The notes below the pieces were generated by a model. That model had not been told where the DNA came from. It saw only the letters and a list, made by a program, of their open reading frames with translations, and did no database searches. From contig NC_052613.1 of assembly GCF_016545825.1 (NCBI RefSeq), positions 5,084,001 through 5,148,000 of the forward strand: a DNA stretch of 64,000 nucleotides. The letters are read 5' to 3'. Positions within the stretch are counted from its first letter, which is position 1. Each line of letters starts with the position of its first letter. Source of the DNA: Eucalyptus grandis (taxonomy: Eukaryota; Streptophyta; Magnoliopsida; Myrtales; Myrtaceae). This document shows positions 35,053 to 47,230 of the stretch, in pieces. The position numbers and the translations under genes are program-made.

Positions 35053-36270
35053 GGGAAAATTTCGAGCTCCTGCTTGGCTTTTGCATTACTATCATCGTAC
35101 CAGTTGTTTGTTCACCAATGAAGCTGATGAACAAAATGAAACAAAAAAGAAGCTGCCGATCCTTAATATAATCACCTTCTTGGCACCGTCGCCACCCTAG
35201 TTGTGCTGGTGATGACTAGTCGAGATGGTGGTACTTTCCTTCGTACCTGTCTAGAAGGACGAGGCCCCAGCGACCAGGGCTTGTGGCCCGGCATGGCTGG
35301 AGGAACAAATAACAAGCAGTAACCTGAAAAATGTTGCTGTCAGTTCCCACGGTCAACTATCGATCTAGGGCCTTGTTGTGTCAATGTTTTCTTTCCTTTG
35401 CCCTTACTACATCTAAAAAAAAGCACAAATTAGTTGGTTTTTTTTTTTTTTGGTAAGAACACAAATTAGTTGGTTAATTCATATCGAAACAAGAAAAGGA
35501 CATGCAACTCATTTACAGTTTGATGTTTCCCCTTGCAAAATACATGTCTTACAAGCTAATAGACCTTTTCATTTGACATTGCAGAGGATCAAGACGTTGT
35601 ACAGGAGATCGACAAGCAGATGCGATAGTTGTCTTTTGATCGGAAACGAGTAGACAACCTGATGCAATACCGTGTGCCTTAGCAATATATCATTTTGTCT
35701 TCCTCTTTTAGTTTATGCTCTTTTGTACCCTTCTGCTAGCGGATTGTTTAACAAGATCGGCTCTGTTCGAAGCTGAAAAGGGCATCGCTTTGGCGGGCCC
35801 GATCTTATACGTGCATGATAAAAGGATGATACCTGTAGTTCTCGCTTACAGCTTGCTCAGCTCTGATCTTTTGTTATAATTCTCGACTCTTTGAATTGGC
35901 TGAGATCGACAGCTGAGATCGACGGCTGCGTCGTGTTGCCATGCGTTGATGAACATCAGTAGCTGGTTTCTTGATGAAAGCTAGGGTTTCGGCGCTCAAT
36001 CAAAACTGAACCCAACCAAAAAATGCAGTTCGGTTTTCAGTTTGGATAGTGGAAAAATAACTGCTCCTGTTTCCGATTCAAGTCATTTTGGTTCGGTTTG
36101 ATTAATCGAGCCGAACCGAAATTCTCAACAAAAACTGAATACCCATTTTAAATTTATCTTCTTTCTCATCTATTATTCAGTTCGGTTCCAGTAAGCGAGG
36201 CAAAAAGAGGAAAACCGAAAAACCGAATTAGGTCCACACTGGTTTGCGTTCGATTCAGTTCAGGTGCTCA
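35053..36270. other. Duplicated intergenic sequence between NHL copy 2 and the E2 gene
   Basis: It matches 8,712-9,346 and 9,938-10,472 but without the solo LTR found there. A T-run occurs near 35,440 and a direct duplication of CTGAGATCGACRGC near 35,900. No gene was seen. Confidence 0.6.
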
Positions 36271-36649
36271 CTCTATCGGTTCGGATTTCCTAAAAATGCA
36301 AACCGAATCCAACCGTTTAACCCCTAATAATCCGTAGGAAAACTATTTAACTTCACCGGAATCACTGGCCCGTCGATAAGATATGGGCCGATTCCGTATA
36401 GGCCCAAACGAGTGGGCGGCCCAGACTTCACGCAAGGGACGAGAGCAAAGATCGCCTGCGACGCCGGCACACGGAAACCCATCACTCTCTCTCTCTCTAC
36501 GCATAAGCCAAGCGAAGCTGGTCTATCTCTCTCGCCCTCTCTCTCTCTCTCTCTATTCGAGCGTGTAGAATCTCTCTCTCTCTCTTGCTTGCACAGATTC
36601 TCTCTCCACTCGGCAAGCTTCCAATCGCCGGGCCTTTGAGAAACCCTAG

Positions 36650-36681
<32 letters not shown>

Positions 36682-37200
36682 GTTCTGCTGCCGCGTTCGG
36701 AGCAGCTTCGAGGTTTGCCGTTCGCGCTCCTCCGCCAGGTTCGACTCTGTTCCGCAGTTTCAATTTCGGATTTTGGTGTGGAATTTGTGGGTTGATTGCC
36801 GTATCCAGCTTTCCCTTGTGCGTCTGGTTCGTTTCCGTGTGGCCTTGAGGGTTCGATTTTATGGATCGGTGATCTTTGGGCTCATTCTGGCCGAAACCCT
36901 AGCTTTGATTTGCGCGCGTGATTATTGGAATTTCGCTTTTCAAGTTTGAACTTTTATTTTGCTCGGAGGATATTGCTACTTGCTTTCGTAAGGTTTAAAA
37001 GTTCGTGGGAATTGAGGTGAATTAAGCGCGTGTCATGTGAATTGTTTTCATTGTCGAATTTCAAGGATGAAATTTGGCTTTTTCCAGCTAGCGAGTGAGG
37101 GGCGTTTGGTCGAATTCGTTGTTTCACTTCAGAAATGTTGTGAATTTTTTGTTTTTGCTTCATTGGATTGCTGTTTGGAATATGTGGGCAGTGACCTGCG
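36271..37200 (+). promoter_or_regulatory. Promoter and 5' leader of the E2 gene, with a probable leader intron
   Basis: CT-rich tracts (36,487-36,700) precede the start codon by several hundred bases, as is common in plant housekeeping leaders. An acceptor-like sequence ending in AG at 37,190-37,191 lies nine bases before the ATG at 37,201. This suggests a leader intron that starts somewhere after about 36,740; the donor cannot be fixed. Parts of this region are present twice more, at 22,679-23,670 and 24,545-24,716. Confidence 0.6.
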
Positions 37201-40200
37201 ATGTCGACTCCTGCGAGGAAGAGGCTGATGAGGGATTTTAAGAGGTTGCAACAGGACCCACCGGCAGGCATTAGTGGGGCGCCCCAAGATAATAATATTA
37301 TGCTTTGGAATGCGGTGATATTTGGGTATGTTGATTAGTGGTCTTAGATTCTTATAATATCTTTGCTTCCTTTCATTTGGTTACCGTTTCATCAGTATGG
37401 GTGGGTAAGCTGTTTGTTGTTTCTTCTGTGCTTGGATTGCAGTCCTGACGATACTCCATGGGATGGAGGTAAGCCTTCCATTGATTGTTCATCGCTTATG
37501 TGGACCTTCATGCTTGTTGAGAACGTGCTGTTATTTCTGTTGCAGATTATATATTTGTAGAGATTTTGGTTGTGGTTTACTTGCTCTAGTGACAATACAT
37601 CTTACTATTACATAAAGGAGGGCTTTAAAGACATGGCATGTTGTCAGTTGTCAATCAATAAGGTGGTTTGGCGAAATAGCGTTCTCTTATTTCCTTTCCT
37701 TTCCTCATTCTTTGGATAAGAATCTTTATTCTTTTACTCAAAAGCTAAAATTATTTTCCTTATTTCATGGGATAAGGTTCATGGAGGTTGTACAATTCTC
37801 GATATCGGGTGCATTTATTTGCACTTTAGCATAAGCACTGCTTGATTAACAATACATCTTACTATTACATAAAGGAGGGCTTCAAAGACATGACACGTTG
37901 ACAGTTGTCAATCTATAAGGTGGTTTGGCGAAATAATGTTCTCTTATTTCCTTTCCTTTTCCTCATTCTTTGGATAAGAATTTTCATTCTTTTACATGAA
38001 AGCTATAAAAATTTCCTCATTTTGTCGGATAAGGCTCATGTAGGTTGTACAGTTCTCAACAATTATCGGGCGCATTTATTTACACTTCAGCAAAAGCAAA
38101 ACATAATATTTTTTAGGATTTCGTGAAAACTTAAAATACTGCACAAATTTAAATAAAAAATTACAAAAAACTATATGCAAATGTACATAATGTGGTGAAA
38201 GTTTCAAGCATATGGGTTAAAGAAAGTCAAAATTGCGTTTGCCACAAGATTTATTTTAATAAAAAAGAAAAAAATAATTTTGAGGAAATTCATTTATCTG
38301 CTTGACCATTTCCAGTTAATTAGCTCTTGATGTCCTTTGCATCTTTTTAAGTATAGAGCGCATTGTTTCATGAAGTGTAGTTTTATCTGTTTTGATACCT
38401 GTTTTGTCTAGTTGAGGATTAAATTCAGGAGTAGAACTTAGTTATTTTGTTGTATTTACTAAAGAAGCCTCATGTTTTTAATTTCTCATGCACTTTAACA
38501 AGAAAGTTCTCATTGAGAGCTTCTCAATAAAAATGTCATAAAATGTTGGTTATATTGCCAATACATGAAAGATCTAATGAGAAAGTTTTGAATGAGAGCT
38601 TCTCGATAAAAAATTTCATGAAATTTGGGTTATATTAAACAATACATGAAAGATCATTAAAGAAAAAAAGTACTTCAAGGACGTATGCCAAAGGAAATAT
38701 TACATTTGAACTAAATGTGAAAAGATAATGAGGGATTGCCAATGAGTTTGACTCATTTAGGGAAAAATATCTTTTTGCAAATTATGATGGCTTTTCTTAA
38801 CACTATTGTTTGAGTATTAATTATGAAAAAAGTTAGGATTAGATAATCATGATAATGCCAAAAAATGGTATTCCGTACCTGCACTAGTTACTTCCCTATT
38901 ACGGGCATTGGGTGCATTATAACCATGGGGTGTCGCATTTAGTCATGTGGGACCACATGATGAACCCTCTTTGAACTAAAAGGAGATGATCCACTGTCTC
39001 ATTCTCTCCATGTTTTCTTTCTGGTTGCTTCTGTTGGTTTTACTCCATACATTCGTGATAATTTTCTGCACCTGTTGATTCTGCATTTAAAAATTTGCAA
39101 GAGTTTTCCAGGTACGTTCAAGTTGACTCTTCAGTTTTCAGAGGATTATCCAAATAAACCTCCAACAGTGCGCTTTGTTTCTCGAATGTTTCATCCAAAC
39201 AGTAAGTTGCAGGAAAATCAAGTTACAAGCTGCCTTGAGTGAGCATCTATTCTCATGATGTAAAATGATTACTGATGGCCTTGTTTCATTACTAAATTTT
39301 TTTATAGTTTATGCCGACGGAAGTATCTGTTTGGATATATTGCAAAACCAGTGGAGTCCTATATATGATGTTGCAGCAATACTCACATCTATCCAGGTAC
39401 TATAAACTTTCCTGTTTTTAGTAGCATGCTTTCTACAAGAAAGCAACTGGAACATTTACTGGATGGATATATTGGTTTTGAATTTGAACTTGGCATCTTG
39501 TGTTTTCTATATGCACGAACCGTGCTATTACTCTATGGTAGACACAGCTTTTTTTAGTGGCTTCATTTTTGTCTTCATCTCATTCGCCATACAATGCGTA
39601 GATATTCAATGAGTTATTCTTGGCTTTGATATGCACCTCTCTCTTTTTGGTCAATCAACATTGTCGACAGTTTGCATGTTTCAATGCGACCCTTAGCATA
39701 TTTCGTACTCTTCATTTTTTAATGATGCATACTTAAAGAATTAAGTGGCGATGGGAAATCAATCCGAAAATTCTGGAAGTAGAGTAATGGAATTCATGTT
39801 GTTTGTAGGAGGAAGAGATTTCTGGAAGATCACATGCAATTGATTAAATTTTAGAAGCTTCCACATCTAATATTTGTTTGCCTGATGCTTTGGCCATCAA
39901 AATTTAGTGATATTGATGTGCTTAATAGGTCATGATTTTGGCCATTAAAGTTTAGAGCAAGATTGATTTCGACTGATCATTCAGGATGATCATTTGTGCA
40001 ATCCAAAAAACAGTTATGGTACTTCATTTACAAGCCTTTTACGTCGTCTATCAGCTTTGTTATTAGAAATCTGAAAATACAGTTTTCTGAAATGCCATGA
40101 CAGTAAAAGGGGGATAAGGTCAAACTGTATATAGTCCTGCAGTGAACCAACTACCCAAGCTCTGCCTGTTTTCATTACCAGAGTGGTATTTCGGGATGAG

Positions 40201-40954
40201 TAAATATTTCTGTGGAGATATAGTCTGCTGCTTCTCTTCATCTTTTAATATGGACTCTTTTTGACTAACATTCGAAGTTTTGTGGCTTGGTAATTATCTT
40301 TTCTGGCAATTAAGCTATTTTGCTCTGACTTGTGTTGTATGCCAAGATGTGGTGGGCTCATAAATAGTCACTTAAGCTTTGTAATTTGCCCAATTTTCCA
40401 GTTTTTATTTGATTTGCCTTACATTTATCAAGTCCTAGGAGATATTGGGACATAAGTACTAGTGAGTGGAGTGAGCAGAGGGCTCACTTCATCAGATGTT
40501 ACTTTTAGAGACTTGAGAATTGGCCTCTTCAGTGGTAGAACTTATTTCTTTGAGTTGATTATTCTGGTGAATGATGAAACTTACATCTGTTTCTTGGCAT
40601 TATTAGCCAAAAGTAGGTGTAAGCTGGCCGTGTCTTTGTTGAAATACTTGGCTAAAGGGTAGCCATTGTCAAGTTTCTTCTTACGATCCTGGCTCATGGT
40701 TGGCTTAGAAATCACCAACATATTTCTGCTGTGACCTCCTACTGATGCTAGAGCTTCATCTAAAATTTACTCGGTTATCCTCAAGCAATTCTGCTCTTTG
40801 GTAATGTCATTGTTCTTTGTTGCAGTCTTTACTGTGTGATCCCAATCCGAACTCTCCTGCAAACTCGGAAGCCGCTCGAATGTTCAGCGAGAACAAGCGT
40901 GAATACAACCGGAGAGTAAGGGAAATAGTGGAGCAGAGCTGGACTGCCGATTAA
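37201..40954 (+). CDS. UBC2: RAD6-class ubiquitin-conjugating enzyme E2 (UBC1/UBC2 type)
   Basis: Five coding exons: 37,201-37,325, 37,443-37,468, 39,112-39,201, 39,308-39,396 and 40,826-40,954. All introns are GT-AG. The spliced product is 152 residues, the length of plant UBC1/UBC2. The N-terminus [13 protein letters not shown], the HPN motif (end of exon 3) and the active-site Cys88 in [12 protein letters not shown] (exon 4) are present. The C-terminus is EQSWTAD with no acidic tail. This E2 class takes ubiquitin from E1 and, with HUB/BRE1-type E3 ligases, monoubiquitinates histone H2B in the nucleus; that role is from the family. All motifs are intact and the frame is clean, so it is very likely functional. 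Introns 2 and 4 are about 1.6 and 1.4 kb. It could equally be named UBC1. Confidence 0.96.
37592..38105 (+). repeat. Tandem duplication (2 x about 257 bp) in E2 intron 2
   Basis: Copies at 37,592-37,848 and 37,849-38,105 share AATACATCTTACTATTACAT and GTGGTTTGGCGAAATA, with many small differences. Both contain the pyrimidine block TTATTTCCTTTCC. Confidence 0.85.
38490..38665 (+). repeat. Short tandem repeat (about 85 bp x 2) in E2 intron 2
   Basis: Two imperfect copies of GAAAGTTYTSATKGAGAGC followed by TTCTCAATAAA / TTCTCGATAAA and AATACATGAAAGATC. Confidence 0.7.
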
Positions 40955-41233
40955 ATTCAATCCCGGGGCAGCGGTAGAGAGAAGGTCAAGTTTGGGGGTT
41001 TTCATTCGCGGATTGTAATCCACAATCGAAACAAGGGGTGTGTAACTTGTATCCTGTAGTAAAAATGCCACACTTCAATGCTTTGTTATGTCAATTGTTT
41101 GAAAAATCATTTGTTGTGGTGCTATTGTCTTTCCAAGCTTGGCCAGAATTTTAACTTTGTAAAAGGTAGAGTTGAACTATCAGCAGTGTATTGGTGAAAG
41201 TAATGTAATATATGGGTTTATTTGATTGCAGAT
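40955..41233 (+). other. 3' UTR region of the E2 gene
   Basis: Non-coding sequence after the stop. It probably contains the polyadenylation region (A/T-rich with AATGTAATATA near 41,203). No other feature. Confidence 0.5.
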
Positions 41234-42268
41234 GGCTCCATTTGTTTTCAGTAAAATGTTTTTCAGGAAATCTTTCCCCAAACTTTGTAATGTTTGAGGT
41301 TTGAAAAATGAGCTGTCAAAGAAAATATTTTCTGGTGAACTAAAAATCCTCTTTTAAAATTGGGGAAAATGATTTTCGTTTTTGAAAAAAGAAAATCATT
41401 TTTCCATCTTTCTCAAGTTAGGGTTTCTTCCTCTCTTCCATCACTTAACTCGACTCAATAGAACACTTAGCTAGACCAGCTGTTGCTGCGCTTTCACCTC
41501 TGTCGTAGCTCGTCTCCCTCGTCTCCCTTCTTTGCTAATGTCGATGGCTTCTTTTTGGGTTTTTCCCTCTTCAATGGCCACTGGTGTCACCGCCTCGCCT
41601 GTGACTATCCGATCTCAATTTGGCTACGCTCGCTTCACGATCCTTCAAGCACTGAGCTCCAGCCTCCTCTTCGATCATCTATCCCTCTGTCATTGTTTTT
41701 GGCTTCAGCCTGGGGATTGCGTACCGGCATTGAGTTTCTGACGGTGATGGTTCGAAGCCATATGTGCCCACAGCTGAATCAGCTCGTTTTGTGTCCGATT
41801 AAATTCTAGAAATGATTTTCAGTTCATTCCTGCTTTGCCATCGCTTATATCCGAGTTCCATTGCCATTGATTTGCCGTGGAGGAGGAATTGATTTTGCAA
41901 GGAAGATGTTTAATGAAATGACGACGGACTTTGTTTTGAGTAGTACTTGTTCAATGTAGAAATAATCGACGACTAGACGGTGGACTTTGGACGTGATTGA
42001 GTGAGAGCAAGTCTCTCGAAGATGGTCGTCCAAAGAAGCTCGCTGAATGCGCTCGACAATGCCATGATCGTGTCCACGGAATCTCTAAATCTCTTTCTCT
42101 GCAATCCTATCATGATTACAAATGATGCTTGCTTTTTCATTTCCAAAAACAGAAAATGTTTTCATTCTTCTTTTCAAATATTAGCTGTTAAAAATATTAA
42201 CTTCTTTGAAAAATAATTTCTTGAAAAATAATTTTCAGAAATATATTTTTAATGAAATAAATGAAGCC
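41234..42268. mobile_element. Non-autonomous DNA transposon with inverted ends (about 1.03 kb)
   Basis: The left end, GGCTCCATTTGTTTTCAG followed by a TTTTTCAGGAAA stretch, is an imperfect inverse of the right end. Read on the minus strand, the right end starts GGCTTCATTTATTTCATT, with an ATTTCTGAAAA stretch. The interior has no transposase; short open frames (for example 41,483-41,809) are not recognised. Ends of this type (CATTTGTTTY then TTTTCAGAAAA-like) are common in plant MITE-like elements. A target duplication could not be identified with confidence. Confidence 0.6.
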
Positions 42269-42339
42269 TCAGCAAAATAAAAGGCCTTGGTTCAAAGTAA
42301 TATTACTCCGGTTAAAGACGGTTCTCTAGTTGAACCACC

Positions 42340-42918
42340 AGTAAGCCTTCTTTTCAGGTCGGGAACTTCCGAGCTATGAAGCATGGACACGTTGTCCGTG
42401 CTTCTGTGTCGTGTTCGACACGTGTCGGACATGTTGACATGCGATCAACATGTGTTGGATTTACCAACACGTGGTCAAATGCGTGTCCAGAAGATGGAGG
42501 GTGGAGTTGAGGGAGCAGAGACGAGCTGCGAGCGGTGGTGAGAGGCGAGGGAGCAAAGACGAGCTGTGAGCGATGGCAAGCCAATGACGAGGGACAGAAG
42601 AGGAGAGGAAGGCGGTCGTGCGGCGAGGAGGAGGAGAGGGTCAAGAGGAAGAGGAGAGGAAAGGGTTGTGCGACGAGAGGAGGAGGAGAAGGATCGAGAG
42701 GGAAGGGAGTCGTGCGACGAGGAGGAAGAGGGCTGGCTAGGGTTTTTGATAAGAAAACTCCAAAAAGAAGAAAAAGAAGAGGAGATCGATGGCGTGAGTT
42801 TTAATTTTGGGGGAGGGTGTAATAATTTTTGGGGGAAGTAGAGAGTTCGGACGCCCGTAACGTGAGTTCGCCCGCTTCTGCCCTCCTGGCCAATCCGCTG
42901 CCGACATGTGTGGAGTAA
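42340..42918. repeat. Repeat-rich purine tract, no gene recognised
   Basis: It begins with a dyad-rich block (CACGTGTCGGACATG and ACACGTTGTCCGTG, about 42,390-42,435). Direct repeats follow: a 40-bp spaced pair (GAGGGAGCAGAGACGAGCTG at 42,509 and a near-copy at about 42,549), then three degenerate GTCGTGCGRCGAGG units with GAGGAG stretches. Overlapping open frames on both strands are Ser/Leu- or Arg/Glu-rich, an effect of the purine bias. Interpreted as transposon-derived. Confidence 0.55.
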
Positions 42919-43571
42919 TACGGGGTGGGTCTTGGCGGCATGAGGAGGAGTCTCCTTCCTTTTACTTTCTTCTTCTTCAGGATGAAACGCCATTCATCTT
43001 CTCTCCCTCCTCCGCCGATATGATGCAGCTCGTGAGCCTTCCCTGCGCTGAGAAGCACGCATCAACCGCCATGAACAAGCTCCATGAAGCCGCCATGAAA
43101 GGCGACCTCACGGCCCTCCAAGACCTGCTGCAGGACCCAGATCCTCCACAAGCCTATTTTTCGTCCCCAAACGGCAAGCCCCTGCATGTGTCCTGCCTCT
43201 CAGGCCATGCGTCCTTCACCAAACACCTCCTCATCCGCAACCCGAAGCTGGCCAAGGAGCCCAACTCCCTGCCCCTCCACCTCCACGTGGCGTGTGCAAA
43301 GGGCGATGTGGAGATCGTCAGGGCCCTCCTGGCTGTTGACCCGGACGGTCCCTCCGATGGGACCGCGAGGGGAGGACGCCTCTGCACTTGGCCACCAGCG
43401 CCAAGGTGATGGCCGAGTTGATCCGGGCCAAGCCCAAATCGGCTCACGTGGTGACAAGTCAAGGGAGAGCACTTTTCACCTCGTGAAGAGTAACAGGGTG
43501 GAGGCGTTGAAGGTGGCGGTGGACTGTGTTGGGAGGAATAATGAGTTCGTGGGTTGTAAGGATAAGGACAG

Positions 43572-43973
43572 TGTTGGGAAAGACTGATTCCCGAAATACC
43601 GGATTCGACACCGAATCGAACCCCTAAATTCAAGCGGAAGATAAGCCCAAGAATTCAACACGCATCACCGATCCTAAAGCACACCACGGATATCGAGCGT
43701 ACCTTTTAGCCACAGATTAAACACCGTCGTCAATGGAGGAAGAGAATCCGGTCGATGAAGCCTTGAAGGGAAGAAATTGGAAGCCGTATGCCTATCGTTC
43801 TTCGGGAGAGAAAACGCGGAGAGAAACGTACGTTGATTGTGCCAAAGGGTGCGTTTCTCTCTCTCTCTCTCCTTTTTATACCTCTCCCCTTCCACGGGCC
43901 CTTTTCCCGTGGGCCGGGCCTTTTGGGCCCAACTTGAGCGGATGGGCCCTAAGCCCATCTCATAAATCCATCA
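43572..43973 (-). repeat. 3' LTR of copia 3
   Basis: 402 bp, starting TGTTGGGAAAGACTG and ending ATAAATCCATCA. It differs from 50,525-50,928 by a few substitutions and short indels, some in a CT tract. Confidence 0.93.
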
Positions 43974-45280
43974 TCTCCCACTCGCACATGGTGGTGCAAA
44001 ACCAACATGGGCGGACAGGCCCTACTCAGCCCCATCAGAGAAAAATCCATCATAGACTCTCACTTAACATGGTGGGCCGAACATAATCCTCTTTTCCTCT
44101 CTTCAACATTCATACCGGTGAATAATCCGTGCGACCAGCATACTTTGAGAGCTCGTTGCCATACATCTGTTAGGAATATATAGCAGCTCATAATGGGCAT
44201 CACACTCCGAGTAGATTTAGTATGCAGTACCCTAGATCGATCGATCACATTTATATCTCTCTTGATCTCTTTTAAACAATGATATATATATTGTATTCAC
44301 AATTATGATTATCACAAGGACAGTCATAATTGGTTAACCGGTGAATACAAAACTACAATGTGATTCTCCAAAATCGATCTTCCTCTTTCCTTCAAACTCT
44401 CAATTTCAGTCCAGCTTGCTTTTCTAGAAATGCCCCATTAGATCGAATCAAACTCATAACCATTGGCAACATCCTAAGATAGCAAACACTAAATAGAAAT
44501 CTTGAGAATAAGTAAGAGTCATGAGGGGACTAAAAATTGAGGAACTCTTTTTCTCAAGAGTCTCACACGACATAAAAAGTTGAGATCAAACTTTTGCCAC
44601 TCTTATTGGTCGTCTCATGCATACGTAGTATGAAATACGTATTACGGTATTAACTCCTTTCCCATGGAGCGTATGTCTACACTTTTCAATACCGTACAGA
44701 TGATAGTTCAGACATACCCAATGTCTAACTTGAGTTCACGTATCTACTCATTCACAAAATTCATCAGAACTCACATCTGGCATCATAGACAGATAAAGTA
44801 AAATATGTGGGGTATTTTACTCTCGGACATAGTAAGTATTATGTCCTCATCTTAACATCCAGTTAAGGCGACATACGTGTTTTAAGCTTGAGCTCTCAAT
44901 TATCACCTAGATAATAAGCTTAAAAACAGTCTCATCTCTATTTATCACACAGTAAATAGATGCGATTACCCGTGTGAGTGGGCTAATCTCATCTGTCCGA
45001 CATACTTCTTCTAACTTAAAGTAATGCACTGAGCATTAAGGTGCATAAAGATCAAACAAAGATTCATAGGCATTAATGATGAAAAACATAAATTCATCAT
45101 ATGTGAACACTTAGGGAAATTACAATATTCAGTACATCATCCTCTACGCAATCCTAGAGATTTCACATGGCCACAAAACACATCTCTAGGTATTGGCTTT
45201 GTCATAGGATCTGCTACCATTCCATGCGTAGTATGTACTCTAAGTTCACATCTTTTCGTGCAACCATATCCTTGACAAGA
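43974..45280 (-). other. copia 3 region between RNase H and 3' LTR
   Basis: About 1.3 kb with no recognised protein. It includes short AT-rich stretches and a purine tract (GTGGGAGA on the minus strand) next to the LTR that would prime plus-strand synthesis. Extra 3' sequence of this kind occurs in some copia lineages. I see nothing coding. Confidence 0.5.
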
Positions 45281-45282
45281 TT

Positions 45283-46615
45283 CTACTTGGTATCTATATG
45301 TTCAGTCTTGCCATGATATTTTGGATCTTTGGTGTACACTTCTGCTGCTTGGTTATCACAGTTAACTAACAATGAATCTGCAGCACTTCCAATAACACCT
45401 AAATGATCCAAAAAATCTCTTAAGCCAAATATCTTCTTATACTGCTGCTGATAATGCCACGAACTCAATTCCATCGTGGACAAGGCTATATACTTTTGTT
45501 TCTTACTGCTCCAACACATGGTGCCATTATTCGGTAAGAGAACAAACCTAGAGGTAGATTTCCTTTAATTTAAATCTCCTCCCCAATCAACATCGAATAG
45601 CCTTAGAGTCGCAGATCCTTTCCATAATAACTCAACATATAATCAGCAGTCCACTTTAGATACCTCAGTATTCACTTAACGGCTTTCCAACGTGCTTGAC
45701 CTGTATTGGATTAGTATCTACTCACCATTCCAACTGCAAAACATATGTTAAGTCTTGTACACATCATAGCGTACAACAAGCTTCTAACAGCACTAGCATA
45801 AGGAACATGTTTCATTTGTTCCTTCTTTTGTGGAGTCCTTGGACACAGTCTATGGCTCAATCCTTCACCTTTTGCAATAGGAGCGTCAATGGGTTTACAA
45901 TCCCATATCATTCAATTCAAAATTTGGAAGACAACCAACTTTTGACAAGTATTGACTAGCTCCATATTGCTTCCGGCAATTAGTATATCATCAACATATA
46001 ATGATATGATCACAAATTGATCCTTGGACCTTTTGATATATACACAATGATCCTCATCTATCATTGTAAAGTCATATGCCATTATGGCATTATGAAAACG
46101 TATATATCATTGTCTTGACGACTGCTTAAGGCCATATATCGACCTCCAAAGTCGACATACCTTTTCTTCTTGGCCTTTCACTATGAAACCAACAAAGTTG
46201 TTCCATATATATTTCATCCTCTAAGTCTCCATTGAGGAAAGCAGTCTTTACATCCATTTGACGTAACTCAAGATCCATACCAAACACTATTGCTAGAATT
46301 ATGCGAATCAAGGTAAATCTCAATACAGGAGAAAACGTATCTTCATAATCAATTCCTTCCTGTTGATTATACCCCTTCGCCACAAGGCGAGCCTTATGTC
46401 TTTCAATCGAGCCATCAGCCTTTCGCTTTATTTTGAGAACCCACTTGTTCCCAATGGCTTTGCGTCCTTTTTGGAAGATCAACCAGTTCACAGACTTGGT
46501 TTGATTTCATTGACTCCATCTCCTCTTTCATTGCATAAATCCATTTTTCCTTACTAGGGCAATTCAAAGCCTCATTAATATTTCTTGGCTCATACTCATC
46601 TTGTGGAGCAACCAT
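45283..46615 (-). pseudogene. copia 3 reverse transcriptase and RNase H
   Basis: The 46,615-46,126 frames hold [45 protein letters not shown] and MDVKTAFLNGDL. A shift separates the downstream part. LIYAMMCTRLNICFAVGMVSR-like sequence appears at 45,911-45,711. The RNase H segment (45,519-45,283) keeps SKKQKYIALSTMELS and VNCDNQAAEVYTKDP. Several stops occur. Typical copia order and motifs. Confidence 0.9.
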
Positions 46616-47230
46616 AAAAGTTTCCCTTACAATGTCAAAACATCGATCGGGAATACTTTGGCGACTTGTTCACCGTATGGGAGATTGTACACTTAGCACA
46701 TCATTCCCCATTATGCTCCCACTTGGATTAGGTAATGATGATGTCGTCACATCAGGTGGTTGCAATTGAGAATGAGTTGAATTCAATTCATCACATCTCA
46801 TATTACTCCCACTTGGATGAACTCCATTAATATCATAATCTTAATCCAAGGTTTCAAATAGGGAGTAATCTTCCCTATTTCGCCCTTCTTAGGAAATTCA
46901 TCCACTAAGAATGTGACATCCTGTGATTCAAATTCAGTTATTCTCCCACTTTCCTGCTCACTTACGAACACATACCCTTTTGAGTGTTCGGAGTATCTCA
47001 TTAAAATACTCTACTTTTATATGGGACTCAATTTCCCAAACTTGTGAGAGGACATATGAGTATAGACAGCATAACCCCATGGCTTAAGTAAACTTAAGTC
47101 CGGTTTTTCTACATATCCATAACTCATATGGAGTGAAACTAACTGATTTGGAAGGCACCCGGTTAAGTATTTATGCAGTAGTTAACAACGCATCACTCCA
47201 TAAAAGTGATATGTAAGTTAGCATATGCCA

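Noticed and set aside
42475..42993. 172-codon Ser-rich minus-strand frame
   Set aside because: The Ser/Leu richness comes from the GAGGAG purine tract read in antisense. Competing frames are open on the other strand.
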